64,000 nucleotides of DNA, taken from positions 1,494,574 through 1,558,573 of the forward strand of contig OY811991.1 of the NCBI GenBank assembly GCA_963681505.1, in the 5' to 3' direction. Under the pieces are notes generated by a model, which was not told the DNA's origin, did not search any database, and saw nothing but the letters and a program-made list of their open reading frames with translations. The position numbers were made by a program, and so were the translations under genes. Below, piece after piece: positions 34,601-46,789 of the stretch; positions within the stretch are counted from its first letter, which is position 1, and each line of letters opens with the position of its first letter. This stretch comes from Eunapius fragilis (lineage: Eukaryota > Porifera > Demospongiae > Spongillida > Spongillidae).

Positions 34601-35214
34601 CAAATTTGGTAGTAGCTGGAGAAACAGTATCCAGATTGTGCTTACAAAACAGTACAGCATGGGTACATAGATATGTTGGTAGAAGTAGCGAGGAATCCAC
34701 TTCTGATTCCATTTAATGCGCCTTATGTCTGACTTCTATAGTGGAATAAGATTATAAAAAGTTAATTTAGGTCCAATGAGATTTATAGCTGAATGTAAAT
34801 AAATATGGCAAAGATAATGGAACATGGTTTAATGAGCGAAACCCCATAGTAGCACATTGACTACATTCGCCTGTGCTAAGTATAGGTTGGATTTCATTTT
34901 CCTTTACCCACAACTTTGTTACTTTCCTTCCTACTTTGGCCTTCAATTCCAATAATAACTGTAATTATTATTATAATACAATAATAATGCAGAGGACCTG
35001 GGCTGTAGGTAGCTTTCACAGTGTGAATTGGTGTGTGGGTGTGTTTATGGCATGTTTGTTTTTAGACATCGTTAGTGTTTGTGCATCACCTTACAAAAAT
35101 ATTAAAATACATAAAGGATAATAATCATGGTTAATTACTGTTGCCAGCACGTATACAGTATGACACGCATTACTCGAGGGTGTCTGGTTCCACCCCCTTG
35201 GCCCCGGCGTAGCA

Positions 35215-35256
<42 letters not shown>

Positions 35257-38200
35257 GTGTGTATGTGTGTATGTGTGTGTGTGTAGATCCGCCCTACTGT
35301 GACAGGGTCGATTGGTGGGTGGATCAGCTTCCCAGTTTAGGTCACATCACATGAATAGTGATGGAGTGAGATAGCCGAGGCCGAGGTGGGTGGCGGACAA
35401 CAACGTCTATGCCATCTGTCACTCGGCCAGGGCTGGTGGAACCGGTCTGGCAGGTCCGGCGGCCACCGGACCAATATTTTTACCCAACCACATCCATTTT
35501 CTAATTAATTAATTGATTACAATATGAATTGTATATATCGAGTAGTTTAGTAATGTAGCTGCAATACCGTTCTATTTATGACAGTGTAATAGCACTCCAA
35601 AAACTGTTTAATTGCAATTCGCAACCACCTTATATACAACACAATCCCATTCACATACAATACATCCAATGGGTATGTTAACCTTTATAACCTCATGGGT
35701 CTGAGAGGAAGAACCCAACTGAATGGGAACACAGTAATTAGGAAGTGTCAATAGGGAGGTCAAATGGGATATTTGATACATACTACAACAGCTACAATAC
35801 TATTGAGTCTATTTATTGTCATTGGCTGAAACGTTCCCGAAAGTTTCCTCCTCCCATGAAATTTGCCTTTCCAAAGTGTGTATTTGGTAGCGCAAAGAAG
35901 TAAGGTTCTTTAGGGCAGATTGGTGTCTTCACAGTAGATACCCATGGTTGCATTACAATTTGGCATTTTGCCACATGTGTTTAAAAGCTTACAAAGAAAG
36001 CTTCTTGAGCAGTATCAAACACGACCAGTTCAAATTTGTTTGCATCCGAGTTCGTTTCAGTAACATCAACCAAACCATATATTGTCATCGAGGCGGTTAA
36101 TAAATGTATGTCTTGTCGTGTTTCAGGGCCGTCGCAACCGCTACGGCCTATACAGCCTAAGTCGTACTGGTTTTTGGCCAGAGCATAAGTTATTTTAAAG
36201 TTATCAATTTGATAAATTCATAATACATGTGATGTGTGTACGCCAAATTGTATGGATCCTGTTTAAACCCAGCAGTTTGGGACATTACACCTCAAAATGC
36301 CATATGCGCAACCTATGGTTTAGAGCAGCCACTGCAGCAACACAGTTCAGTGTGGCAAGGAAGAAGGAATATTTTGTGGCAGGAAAGAACTTCTTACAAG
36401 ACAAACTGAAGCCATGTTCATGAAGAAGAGAAAATTGCAAAGCTGCATGCCCACAAATTGGCATAATGTATCAAAGCTACATACATGGTCAGAGATTGGT
36501 ATAATTATTGTTTTAAAACTGCATAACCATAAATTGGTATAACGTTTCAAAGGTATGTGGTCATGTTCCAAACAAAATACTTTGGTTACAATAAACACCT
36601 ATATTGACATGACTCTTGGATGAGTTGGCAAGTTTGAGTGCATATCCAGTTTGAGTGCATATCCCCATAGAAGAGCAAATTGCAAAGCTACATGCATGCA
36701 CAGTCACAAGTACAATACGTCCATGTTCACTGATTGGTATAATGTTTCAGGTAGGTCCCAAATAAAATACCTTGGTCATGTCCCAAATGAATGTAAACAC
36801 CTATTTGACGCGAATCTATATAGGGTTGATGAGATCGAATGCCTTTAGGTTGGTTTTGAATCCTTAAGCCTTTGCCTGTTACCAAGGAATGAGCTGTATC
36901 AATAGCCTGTGTGCACATCACACAAAATACCTTTGGGCTTAAGATAGATATTTAATGGTGCATTGGCTGAGTTGATGCTCTGCATGGCAGGGTTGCTCTG
37001 ATCCTCCTATATCTCTAGCTTAACCAGTAAACTAAACCTTAAACCAATTTAGTGTGCACATAAAACCATGAAACAGTTTAACCAAATTTGGTTTACACTA
37101 CACTATGTAGTCGACAGACACCTCGGACCAAATTTTGGGTTGACATAGCAACCAACCTATCTGCAGTGAATACATCTTATGCAACAGCATTAGCTGGACC
37201 ACTTTGTCTTTCGTTGCTACGGCCCTGTATTTACTTTCTACCATATTTCTATGCAATTATGCTATGTTTTGTGACTTAAAAAGTGCGATAGTTGCAAAGC
37301 GACTGGGGCGGAGCCCCAGTCCCCGGCCCGATGGAGGAGCTTTTTCCCCCCCTCGCCGGTCCAATCCTTAAAGGCTTCCGCCAGCCCTGACTTGTACAGT
37401 GTAACGTCAATACACGTGGCATGATCAGGCTTCGGGAGGCTGTGGTCTGTATAAATCGGGTCACGCAGGCCGTATCCTCTCAAATGAACGGCTCGTTGAT
37501 TAGCTACTGCAACGGTCACACTGACAGGTTAATTTAAATTAGTTCATCCTGTTTTCTTTACCTTGTACAAAATAGCTTTCAAGTCAAGTTGATTAAATGA
37601 AGTAATGAAAATAATTCTGCCCGCCGCCGCTGCAGGATCCCCCACAGCCCTATGCGGCCATACAATTTGTGGACAAAAGGCATACCTCTTGAAATATTGA
37701 AAAAGTGGCGTAATGCCCTAGCAACCACCCTTGACAACCGACAACCTTAGAAACCTTGCACTACATGTTAACATGTTTGAACTTGTCACCATTTTAAAGC
37801 CATACAATGAATGAAGTATCTTTGTTCTATTTGTAGCCAAAGTCACATGGCCTAGTTTTCTCTCCACCGCTTCCTACAAGTGGCCATTTTTCGACAAACG
37901 CATCGACTTCAACGTACTTTTTGGACCACGTAGACAAATTCTGCACCCCAGTTGGAAGCGCATAACAAAAGGAAAAAATTTTTTGTTGGTGGATCTGACT
38001 GAGAAAGAGGATATGTGTGTGTTAGGCAATGCAAATCACAGCTCTAAATATTACATATCCCTGACCACTTTAAAAGCTAACAAGAAGGGTGGGGGGGGGG
38101 GGGGGTTGCACACATCTGGTAAAGGTGGACCATCAGAGGGTTGCTACTGAATTGATCATCTTCCACATAGATGTTTAGCAATTATATCACGCTTATTTAC

Positions 38201-41200
38201 TTATTGCAGTGCTTATTTGCTTACACGCTAATTGCATCGGCCGCCAATTTTCTATACATCTAGATATATTACATACTTCTCAAGTCACAATGCATATAAT
38301 GACTTCTCCAACGACACATACGTATACGTACAGATCAGACATGCAAAGTACCTTCAATTCGATAAACGAGATCCGTCGATGCTTTTAGAAAACCTGTCGC
38401 TATACGATTGCTGTAATGGCTATGCAAATGAATTAATTAACACAAAAAGGTTGGCCCCTACATACTGACACTCTATATGCATACCACCACCATTAAAAAG
38501 TGGTGTACGGGTTGTTGAACCATAAAGGCTTTGAATGATGTAAATTTGAATGATGTAAATTGTTGACCAACCAGCTGTTTCATTTTCATTATTCGGACCA
38601 TATATTGCAGCATAGCAGCCATCGACATCGACGTCTCCAAATGTGGCAAGTGCACCCTGGTTTCAGCCAAACCTTTAAAGTACGGCAGCCTACAGTACAC
38701 ACGTATAGAGAATAATCGGGATACGCCTATGCTGTTTTTCGCCCACGCTATATGTAATTCTTGCGTTGAATTAGAATACAAATCACATCCCATAATGATC
38801 GATTGATGATCAAAGGCTGTCGATTGTCAAAAGCTGTCGATCGATGTGTGATTGATCGATCGCCATCGATCAATCAGCCATCGATAGTCGATGCATCAAT
38901 GATCGATGCATCGATAGTCGATGCATCGATGATCGATGCATCGATAGTCGATGCATCGATAGTCGATGCATCGATCATCGATCCACCTATCATCGATGGT
39001 CAAAAGCTGTCGATGGTCGAAAGCTGTCGATCGATGATCAAAAGCTGTCGATTGATGTCGATCGATGATCAAAAGCAGTCGATAAATTTATCACTCATTT
39101 ATGACTCATTTGACGTTCCATACTGAGTAAGCTTTAAACTAAAAGAATTTCTTCTCTTTTAACATCACTGCTTAAAACATTGAACCACAACACTTTTGAA
39201 GTATTTTATTTGCATTGTTAATTACGTTCCTCTCCTTGTAATTATATGCAGGTATAATTTTCATTAATTTTTATGTTTCTTTGGTATGGCTAGTACATTT
39301 TAAAGCTGCCATCCATTGTCCAATATGGTTGTAATTATATACCATAGTTATGTGCCATACATAAACTTTAATCATACTACTACTGCATTACTTTCTTTTA
39401 ACTGAGCAAAGTGTTGTTCAGGATTTGCTCAAAGACAATAACAAGACATTGTTTTGAATGCTGTACTTCACCAATCAACGCTACTGCTCTATCTAAGTTT
39501 GTCGACATAGAAAGCTATTTACCAGATTTTGGTGCACTGGTCGGATGGATATAAATACGTCTCTACCATGCAACTAGGATAGAACATATGCAGAAACAGC
39601 TCCATGAAAGAGTTCAACTCTATAAAACTCAAACCATATGAATTTGCCAGTTCCTACACTGGAAGGCTGGCTCAAAGCTTATAGGGCTTTGTTTTGGAGC
39701 CCTTCATGATACAAGGACTGATATATAGCTCTTGTGAGAGTACCTCATAATGGATGAGCAGAGTAAGATTATAGTCATGCTGTAGTTAAGTCCAGTAGAT
39801 ATGCTATGTTGCAGCGTTTCAAACGTCAGACCATTAATAATAAAGCTATACAATATGCACAAGGGTCATACATGTATATGAGTGCGTAACGAATTGTGGT
39901 TAATAACTATTTGCAATGTATCTTTTTTATCCCCATAGCTAAGTAATTTGTAACATATCATTTTTTGAATATGAGGGCGCTCAATTTTAATGCCAAACTA
40001 CAGAGGCTCAGAATGAACTAAAGAAATACAAAATACTAAGGTACGCTACCAATTCAAAGAGTTGCACTCATATTGCTTGCAGAAATGCACAGGTATGTAC
40101 ATCTTTAAAAGGAAAAAGCACACTTACCGAGGAAGATGTTACTATATCAGGATCTGCGCCATCAATGTTTGTGTATGTATGGTGCCCAACTATGTGCTGC
40201 ATGAAAAATAGCATTGTAAGCATTGTAAGTACTTGCAGTACTTCATATCTTTGAAAGCAGCTTAAGATCCTCTACCAACTATTTCATTCAGCTTACTTGG
40301 TTTATCCAGGCATATATTGAGCAACCATAAAAGATATCATGAATACTTGCTATCAGCTTCCACACCCATGGCTTATGAGTAAGTGCAAAATGGCTGCACA
40401 AATCAATAAGGTAAGTGTAGCCAGATCCATTCAGTACAATCTGCTTACCATGCATCATGTGTTGATGTTAAAGTAATCAAAGCACAAAAGAAGCCCCACC
40501 CAATACCAGATGCTAACACAGCAATTAAACTGTTATGAAAGACCACCTGCCAGTAGAAAAGCTGTAACAAACTCCATGGATAGTTGGGTAAATACTTACC
40601 CCTCCAAGCCAGCACAATGCAGCAACAGTCAAAAATACGATGTATCGTAAAAATATCCAGTAGTCACTTTTTGGATCCTAAAATACAAAAGAACAAGGTC
40701 ATTTGATGATCAAGAACATAAGTGGTTTGAGAGACGTACAAGCTTGGCACTCTTGAAATAATCGTTCACTCTTTGCTTCAGGGTTTGATTAAATTTGCTG
40801 AATGATAAAAATGATTGCACATAAAAGTGTGATGAATCACAACGTTATAAGCTAATGCAACTATTTGTTATCAGGTAAAGGCAAATTCAGTAGTGCAACT
40901 GCATTTAATATGTATGTTGATTCATAAATTCGTGTGCAACTATATAGTGTAAAGGAAGTAAAGGAGGCCTCATGACTGCTATAGTACATATCATGCATGC
41001 TTAATGATCATAGTATCCTCCACTGATATATTTTTTTCCAAGGTGTGCACTGGCTTGCGCATGTGCCATCTCTGCATATTCCAGACAAGAACTGTGCCAA
41101 TGTAGTACCACATTTGCAGTCAGAATTTTTTTTGCAGGCCTTCATGTACTTAATTCCATGTATATGAATATTTTTAAAAATGTAACTAGCCTTTTCAACC

Positions 41201-44200
41201 CTGTGCTTGTGAAGGCTGGGATGTGTTCCTTCCTTGATTTTGCAGACTAATGGATAATGTGTATGTAGCTAGCGGAGACAATAATGATGGGACATGGAGC
41301 ATGTATGTAGTGGAGGATATGGGACATGAGTGGCAATGGGATCTGAGCATGAATGTAGTGGAGGATATGGGACATGAGTGGCAATGGGATCTGAGCATGT
41401 ATGAAGTGGAGGATATGGGACATGAGTGGCAATGGGATCTGAACATGTATGTAGTGGAGGATATGGGACATAAGTGGCCATGAGACGTGAGCATGTATGT
41501 AGTGGGGGATTATGGGACATGAGTGGCCATGGGACGTGAGCATGTGTGTAGTGGACGATAAAGGACATGAGCATGTAGTGGTGGCCATTGGATATGAGCA
41601 TGTAGAGGAGGCAATAAGACATGAGCATGTAGTGTTGCTGCATGTGTACATTTTTGACAGGAAAAGGTTGCGCTGTTGCAAAGATATGTTATTTTGTGTA
41701 ATAGATAAAACTTAACCCTTTTGGTCGAAAATTGTCCATTATAAATTCACAAGGATCTAAATGTGACCAAGAGCAACAGTATGGGTAACAAGTCCTTACG
41801 TCTCATAGTTTCCACTACATGGCCCTTACTACCTGCTCACATCTCGTGGGCTCCACTAGATGCACATGTACCTGATTTTATATTTGATTTGTACACGTGT
41901 TTTTGCTTTTGTTAGAGAGATGTGAGGGTTCATGTAGAATTACATGCTCAAGATCAGAAACAAGATTGCAGAAGGCTTGAACAGAATGTAATTGGACAGT
42001 ATAGTTACACTTCTGGGTTGCCTGCAATTTGACACTACAGAAGTGTACATTTCACTCCCCATGGAACAAAATTTAAAATTCGCCAGTGACCTATGACCTC
42101 CTTTGGTGTTCAGGGAAAGTAACTGCTTGATTTTTAAAATACCCCACATGATTGAATAGAATTGCTCATTTAATGCACGCATGAATTTGATTTATACCAT
42201 AACACTTCTAGTGCCTTGGTCCTTTGAATATCATCCACAATGCATTGCAGTTGGGTTTTGTTTCTCAGCTCATTGTGTTTATCTACTTTGTCTCAAAGGG
42301 GGGGTAAGGAAGAGAATGAATCAAATTAATTGTTTGGTAATTCAGGACAAAAGTGCTTTATAAAATGTGCACAAATGAAACACCAGCTTGCAACCATTTG
42401 CCTTTACACAGATTAGGGTTAGGGTTAGGGTAATCACAATTCTATTGAATTCAGACTGTGTATATTATATGTAGAGCATGTCCAAAATTCATTGAATCAA
42501 ACATATGTACTGAACTTCAGATTGTTGAGTCCTCCACTCTCTGGACCCATTAGGACTCTGATTATATGGCAGTGTTCCATGCCTGTCATTCATAGACAGG
42601 CTCTAAAATTTGGAAACTCACTTGTGCCCAAAGAATGTGACAATTGTTCACTATCTTCTGTTTGCATAGCTTCAAGAACTTAAAACGATTCTTGTGGCTT
42701 AATGTTTAATCTCCAGGGAAAAATCCTTATTTAAGGATGTCATTATCCTTAAATAAGGATCATCTTTTACATTGCATATTTTTGCTAACCAAGTAAGCAA
42801 GATAAAATAAATGCTATTAGTCAATTGCATACCGATTAGCCTCCATAACAAACTTTAAATGATGTCAATATGATCAATGTCCATGTGGTAAAACAGGGAG
42901 GAAGTGGCACATCCTTATTTAAGGATTGACACCATCCTTAATTAAGGATCACAACAGTAGAGATTATTGACCATAAAAAACCACAATAGTTTTAAAACTT
43001 TTGATTTTCTCTGATAGCCAGTTGATCCAGCTATACTCACAACCTGATTCGTCGAAGAAATAACTTGTGGTTAATAAATTATGCTTATTTACACCATAAC
43101 GCTTAAAAATTACATTTGTATAATGACGTGTACTGATGTAGATGCTTGCTTCTGTTCAAACGCCAGCATGGACGTACCCTAGCCTCACTGAAACCACGTG
43201 CACTGCCTGTGAGTGCTCTGCCGCCGCTCCATCGAACGGTGTGCTTTCTAGTTCTATCATTGAGTACAGTGCCATATACAATGGTGCATTGAAGGAGGGG
43301 GGGGGGGGGGTCGGGAGGTCTAGGAAGCATTGCCATTTGCCAATTGGCATACAATATGTGTTCGAGCTTAGTGTAGCTTATAGTTCCAATTAATTAGACT
43401 CCAGGAGACCACGCCATTGCCTAAGCCTACTGTTGCCGTCGTTGTCACTGTCATTTGACGAATCATGCAGTGCTGCCGCTTTGGTCACCTGGGCCTACAT
43501 GTATGTCATCCATCCGTACTGAGGAACTACATCTGTCGCTTTCTGTGGCTCCCTCGGTATCTAAGCAGGGTTACTTAGCTTGACGCTTTCGAGTGTATGC
43601 AATCGCTTCGATCTTTGGAAGTATACTGCATGACAGGTACGTGAGCGTAGATTGTTGAAGCCGTGGATATTGTTCCACAGATCCACCTGTCAGTGTATAT
43701 TCTACTCCTAGAGCTACCAGAAGCCTGTCCTTCCTTGCCATACGTCGCTTTGAGTTAATTTGCTCACTACTATATCGCCAGCAGCAAATGGCGGTTTCGC
43801 CGTATTTACACTGTAATACCGGTTTTTGAGCATTTTAATCGTGGCAGTATCACTGATCTGCATGATCTTGAATCTAGTGAATCACTAATATAAAACAAAG
43901 CATCTTGAAAGAGTACATCATTCTTTTAGAAAGTGGTCATCATCCGTATTTAAGGATGGCCATCCTTAAATAAGGATTGCGGGAGATTAAATATTAAGCT
44001 ATAAGGTTTGAGTAAAGTTTACCTATTTAGCGCCATGTATGAGGTATCATAAATGGATGTATAGTATATGTGGTTATAGGTGGCCACAGTTAAATAACAT
44101 GTTCAAAATCAAGTGCAAGACGACTGATCATTTAATTCATAAAGTGAATTAAACAGAAATAATTGTGCTGATTTCAGTTACCTTGGTGGAGGGAATACAG

Positions 44201-44247
44201 GCAGCTCATTGTCAACCAGAGTCCCCACATAAAATTTCTCCAGTATC
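31693..44247 (-). CDS. Front-end fatty acid desaturase (delta-5/delta-6 type)
   Basis: Front-end desaturases are ER membrane di-iron enzymes that introduce double bases of unsaturation between an existing double bond and the carboxyl end of polyunsaturated acyl chains. Twelve exons on the minus strand join in one frame: 44247-44182, 40797-40740, 40677-40600, 40546-40449, 40393-40297, 40196-40128, 34735-34646, 34585-34531, 34476-34358, 32557-32477, 32417-32371 and 31960-31693. They total 374 codons plus stop with no break. The three histidine boxes are HDACH (across exons 4 and 5), HIVGHH within NQHIVGHHTYTNIDG (exon 6) and QTTHH within LNHQTTHHLFPGINQ (last exon); Gln in box three is the front-end signature. 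Hydrophobic spans lie in exons 3-4 and 9-10. The usual N-terminal cytochrome b5 domain with HPGG was not found; exon 44247 begins mid-codon, so upstream exons exist. Two introns are very long (5.4 and 3.9 kb) and full of repeats. Confidence 0.9.
33040..33545 (+). pseudogene. Interrupted Ig/fibronectin-like coding remnant
   Basis: GPVEGHMYTATCNVSATAEV (up to 33125) continues as GVTFNLTLALVWTSSGSEVV from 33430 once the 304-bp MITE and one GTTGG target copy are removed. The rejoined frame stays open and looks like a beta-sandwich segment with several N-glycosylation sites (NVS, NLT, NTS). It lies in a desaturase intron on the opposite strand. The domain call is weak; the continuity of the frame across the insertion is what is seen. 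Confidence 0.45.
33126..33429. mobile_element. hAT-like MITE with 5-bp target duplication
   Basis: The ends are CAGAGGCGGATCCAGG and its near reverse complement CCTGGATCCGCCCCTG. GTTGG flanks both sides. The interior holds a poly-G run and a GGGGCTCCGCCCC palindrome. It interrupts an open reading frame. Confidence 0.8.
33560..33770 (+). pseudogene. Transposon-type ORF fragment
   Basis: The frame reads FPETTVPIKMHLLEDIM and then, in a shifted frame, VAFGLLGEQGVGQHACV. The pairing of a KMHLLED block with a GLLGEQG block is common in repeat-associated ORFs of fish, cnidarians and sponges. It is frameshifted and short, and the parent element is not identified. Confidence 0.4.
33780..34357. other. 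Desaturase intron sequence without a recognised gene
   Basis: A 78-residue hydrophobic + strand frame (33946-34182) is present but matches nothing I know and has no supporting context. Confidence 0.3.
35217..35285 (+). repeat. GT microsatellite
   Basis: A GT run with occasional AT interruptions in the 5.4-kb desaturase intron. Confidence 0.95.
35428..37389. mobile_element. hAT-like non-autonomous element (outer)
   Basis: The left end CAGGGCTGGTGGAACC and the right end (reverse complement CAGGGCTGGCGGAAGCC) are similar inverted repeats. GGTCCGG and CCGGTCC subterminal motifs resemble the ends of the hAT element at 12.9 kb. No clear target duplication was seen, so the two ends may not belong to one insertion. 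It encloses the inner element at 36124-37227. Confidence 0.5.
36124..37227. mobile_element. hAT-like non-autonomous element (inner)
   Basis: The ends CAGGGCCGTCGCAACC and (reverse complement) CAGGGCCGTAGCAACG are inverted repeats. Flanks tgttt and tattt are a near-match for a 5-bp target duplication. The inside holds several copies of a short TTGGTATAATGTTTCA-like motif and the AAATACCTTGGT family repeat, with no transposase. Confidence 0.55.
37646..37985 (+). repeat. Dispersed repeat, copy 1
   Basis: The block from AATTTGTGGACAAAAGGCAT to TTTTTGGACCACGTAGAC is present inverted at about 49790-50105, with moderate divergence and small indels. Confidence 0.75.
38800..39090 (+). repeat. ATCGAT-rich tandem repeat
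   Basis: Repeated GATCGATGCATCGATAGTC units (12-24 bp), flanked by several TCAAAAGCTGTCGAT units. Every unit is itself nearly palindromic, so both strands look alike. The 107-codon frame across it is low complexity. Confidence 0.92.
39127..40127. other. Intron sequence without a recognised feature
   Basis: AT-rich desaturase intron. No coding motif or clear repeat was seen. Confidence 0.4.
41283..41605 (+). repeat. ~48-bp minisatellite
   Basis: Units around GTAGTGGAGGATATGGGACATGAGTGG recur about six times, less conserved towards 41600. Open frames on both strands here are repeat artefacts. It lies in a desaturase intron. Confidence 0.9.
42413..42431 (+). repeat. Short interstitial telomere-like repeat
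   Basis: Three TTAGGG units in a row, the animal telomere motif, inside a desaturase intron. Too short to imply a former chromosome end. Confidence 0.7.
42697..44000. mobile_element. 1.3-kb inverted-repeat element with ATCCTTATTTAAGGAT motifs
   Basis: The left end GCTTAATGTTTAATCTCC pairs with the right end GGAGATTAAATATTAAGC, each followed inward by paired ATCCTTATTTAAGGAT/ATCCTTAAATAAGGAT palindromes. A third set lies at 42911-42950. No transposase is seen. It sits in the first visible desaturase intron. Confidence 0.75.
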
Positions 44248-44371
44248 CTATATAAACAATATTCTGCATAAACATATGAATTGTCCATTTGAGACATAAA
44301 TAAGACTCACAGAAAACCAGTATAACATCATAACATCATACACACAAGCCATTTTTAAGCAACGAAGCTGG

Positions 44372-44392
44372 GGGGGGGGGGGGGGGGGGGGG
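44372..44392 (+). repeat. Poly-G run
   Basis: A homopolymer G tract just upstream (minus-strand sense) of the first visible desaturase exon. Confidence 0.9.
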
Positions 44393-45464
44393 GTAACTGA
44401 TCAGCAGAACAGAATAAGCTTTCCACATATTATCAGTATTGTACCAAGAAGTAATGTGAAATAAAAATTAGTAGAGTGAATAATACTACACTACTGTCAA
44501 CATTCCACACTAGGTGGAATTTACTAATCAGGATGTTAGGCCAATTGCAATTGCACTGAGTGCATCTGCAGTGCTCACTCACAGAAATTGTAACTTTGCA
44601 AATCAGGAAAAAAGGAATTTGAATTAAATGGATAATCTATCAGTGTTATTTTCCAAAGGTCTGATTATCCCACTAATTGCTTCAGCAATTAGTAGAGCCT
44701 AATGTGTTAGCATCACTCAACCCATTCCCATAATGACAATGAGTGCAAATATAGTAGCAGCTCACACATCAAGATCTCGGAAGTCTCCAAATCCAGTTCT
44801 GGACAATTAAGACTGTGGCCAACACATCGTGTTGAATTCCTAACTTCATCATACATCACAATAGATTTGGCTAGAAGTAAGCTTTCTTGGTCATAAAAAC
44901 CACAGGCAACTTGGTATCATGAATAGATGTAAGTTACCGTTACCCTGAGAATGTAGCAAAGTCATAATAAGAGCTTCAACAGCTTGGGTACTCAGGTTGT
45001 GTCCATCCCTCCACCACGGTAACAAAGCTAGGTTGAAGCTATTGTTATGACTGGAAGTTAGTGTGCAGGCAGGTATTAGGTACACATAGCCTCATATAAT
45101 GAAGGCAAGCTAGAAGTAGGCAGGGCTTGGAGAGGCAAGCTAGCAAATAAATAGAGAAAAGGGGCGGATTACGAAGCACTACAACGTTTTCAGCAGCCAA
45201 TGAATATTAAAAGCGGTGCTGAAGTCGGCATGGTTATATCAACTGACAGTTATTTTAAGGTGCAATGAGTTTGCGTATTTTCTCCATCTGCGAGGTATGA
45301 AAAGTCTGTAATCATTACATAATGTGGAGTGCTAAATTGAAGCGTTCCCATGGCAACATTCATGTATAATTAGAATTGTGCAGCGTTATAACAGGTGGGA
45401 ATTTCATTTGATCGGTTTTCACCACATTTGGCTATGAAGTTGTTTTTGTCAAAATGCCTTCACA

Positions 45465-45600
45465 TCAACAAAAGAGGAGAGCTAAACGACGAGAGGAATA
45501 CCTCCAAAATCAAGACGGTCGACGAGTTAGAGTCCTCCCGCTGCAGTACAATGCTGATCCTTAACAAAAGCGGGTGTCTGCTCGTGACGGAAATTGAAGT
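45465..45600 (+). pseudogene. Lys/Arg-rich transposon ORF remnant
   Basis: The frame reads QKRRAKRREEYLQNQ and then YNADP, a stop, and QKRVSARDG. This parallels the better-preserved stretch at 55.3 kb (AEYLQS, YKADPEMKKASV). It is broken and short. The related repeats are typical of transposon-encoded ORFs, but the element type is unknown. Confidence 0.45.
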
Positions 45601-45713
45601 GTGGGGGAGGGGGACTGCATAAGTGCCCGATCTTCAATTAAAGAGTCTACGTCAAAACTATAACTAGTGAGCACTTGCCAGTATTCGACAATAAAAATAA
45701 AAATAGAGGAAAA

Positions 45714-45981
45714 AAGTAAAGAAAAACATTCTCTAACGAGAAAGGTGGTGAGATTTATATAATTGGAGGCAAAGATAGTGTATACAGGAAGGGAACAAGG
45801 TTTTGGGAAAAGAAAAATGGGACAATAATTCTATATTTGCCATATGTAAGTGTAACAGAACCAAAACGTTTTTGTCTCATTTTTCTTTTCCCAAAACCTT
45901 GTTCCCTTCCTTTTTACACCACCTTTGCCTCCAATTCCTATATCCCACCACCTTTCTCGTTAGAGAATGTTTTTTTTACTT
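45714..45981. mobile_element. Palindromic MITE, copy 2
   Basis: It shares the ends AAAACATTCTCTAACGAGA with the copies at 30.8, 52.0 and 57.1 kb, but has a different interior. The arms are less perfect than in copy 1. Confidence 0.85.
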
Positions 45982-46789
45982 GTGAAATAATTAACTATGT
46001 ATCATATTTACTGTGTTCCACACGGTCTGTATATATTTACCTAATAACATTTGAATGCATATGTCAAGAGATATTGTGCTGTAATAGACCTTCTCAATGG
46101 TGTTGTGATTTTGTTTCTATTAGCAGTTTTAGAGTTAGAGAATTCTGCATTGCCATTTGCAGAATGTAAATAATTAGTCTTTTATCAACAATTATAGCAT
46201 TAGGCCTGCGATTTGTAGTGTTGAATGATGATTTACTAGTATATAGAAGACAAACATTGCTACATATAAACATAAATTCTGTGGTATCATCTTTAAATCG
46301 TAAGTTCACTAACGACATACATGTACTTCATAATACACATTTATTAGAACTTAATTCATGCATTAACTAAAGACTTCTTTAACAATGAGTTGTTTTTAAA
46401 ATTATAAATTACTCAAATTATCTCTGATTGTTGGTTACATTTTATGTTTCGTACAGTAAATTATTGCCACGGGAACGCTTCAAATTCAGCACTCCGCATT
46501 ACGTAATGATTACAGTCGGACTTTTCATACCTCGCAGATGGAGAAAATACGCAACCTCATTGCACCTTAAAATAACTGTCAGTTGATAAAACCATACCGA
46601 CTTCAGTACTGCTTTTAATATTCATTGGCTGCTGAAAACGTTGTAGTGCTTTGTAATCCGCCCCTTTTCTCTATTTATTTGCTAGCTTGCCTCTCCAAGC
46701 CCTGCCTACTTCTAGCTTGCTTTTCATTATACGAGGCTATGTGTACCTAATATCTGCCTGCACACTAACTTCCAGTCATAATAAGAGAG

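Larger units (their letters stand above)
45045..46783. mobile_element. 1.7-kb element with ~310-bp inverted arms
   Basis: The left arm (45045-45365) and right arm (46465-46783) are inverted copies, with shared blocks CTGGAAGTTAGTGTGCAGGC and ACGTTTTCAGCAGCCAATGA. Inside are a palindromic MITE (45714-45981) and a decayed Lys/Arg-rich ORF piece (45465-45600). A third copy of the arm follows directly at 46790-47020. Confidence 0.85.

Noticed and set aside
38803..39126. 107-codon frame rich in Ile, Asp, Ala and Ser
   Set aside because: Translation of the ATCGAT satellite.
41195..41681. His/Ser-rich frames on the minus strand
   Set aside because: Translations of the 48-bp minisatellite in a desaturase intron.
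42413..42431. Former chromosome end
   Set aside because: Only three TTAGGG units; too short to mean more than chance or repair.
44891..45085. Cytochrome b5 exon of the desaturase
   Set aside because: A GG-rich block near 45015 was tested as the HPGG motif in all minus frames; none gives a b5-like sequence without stops.
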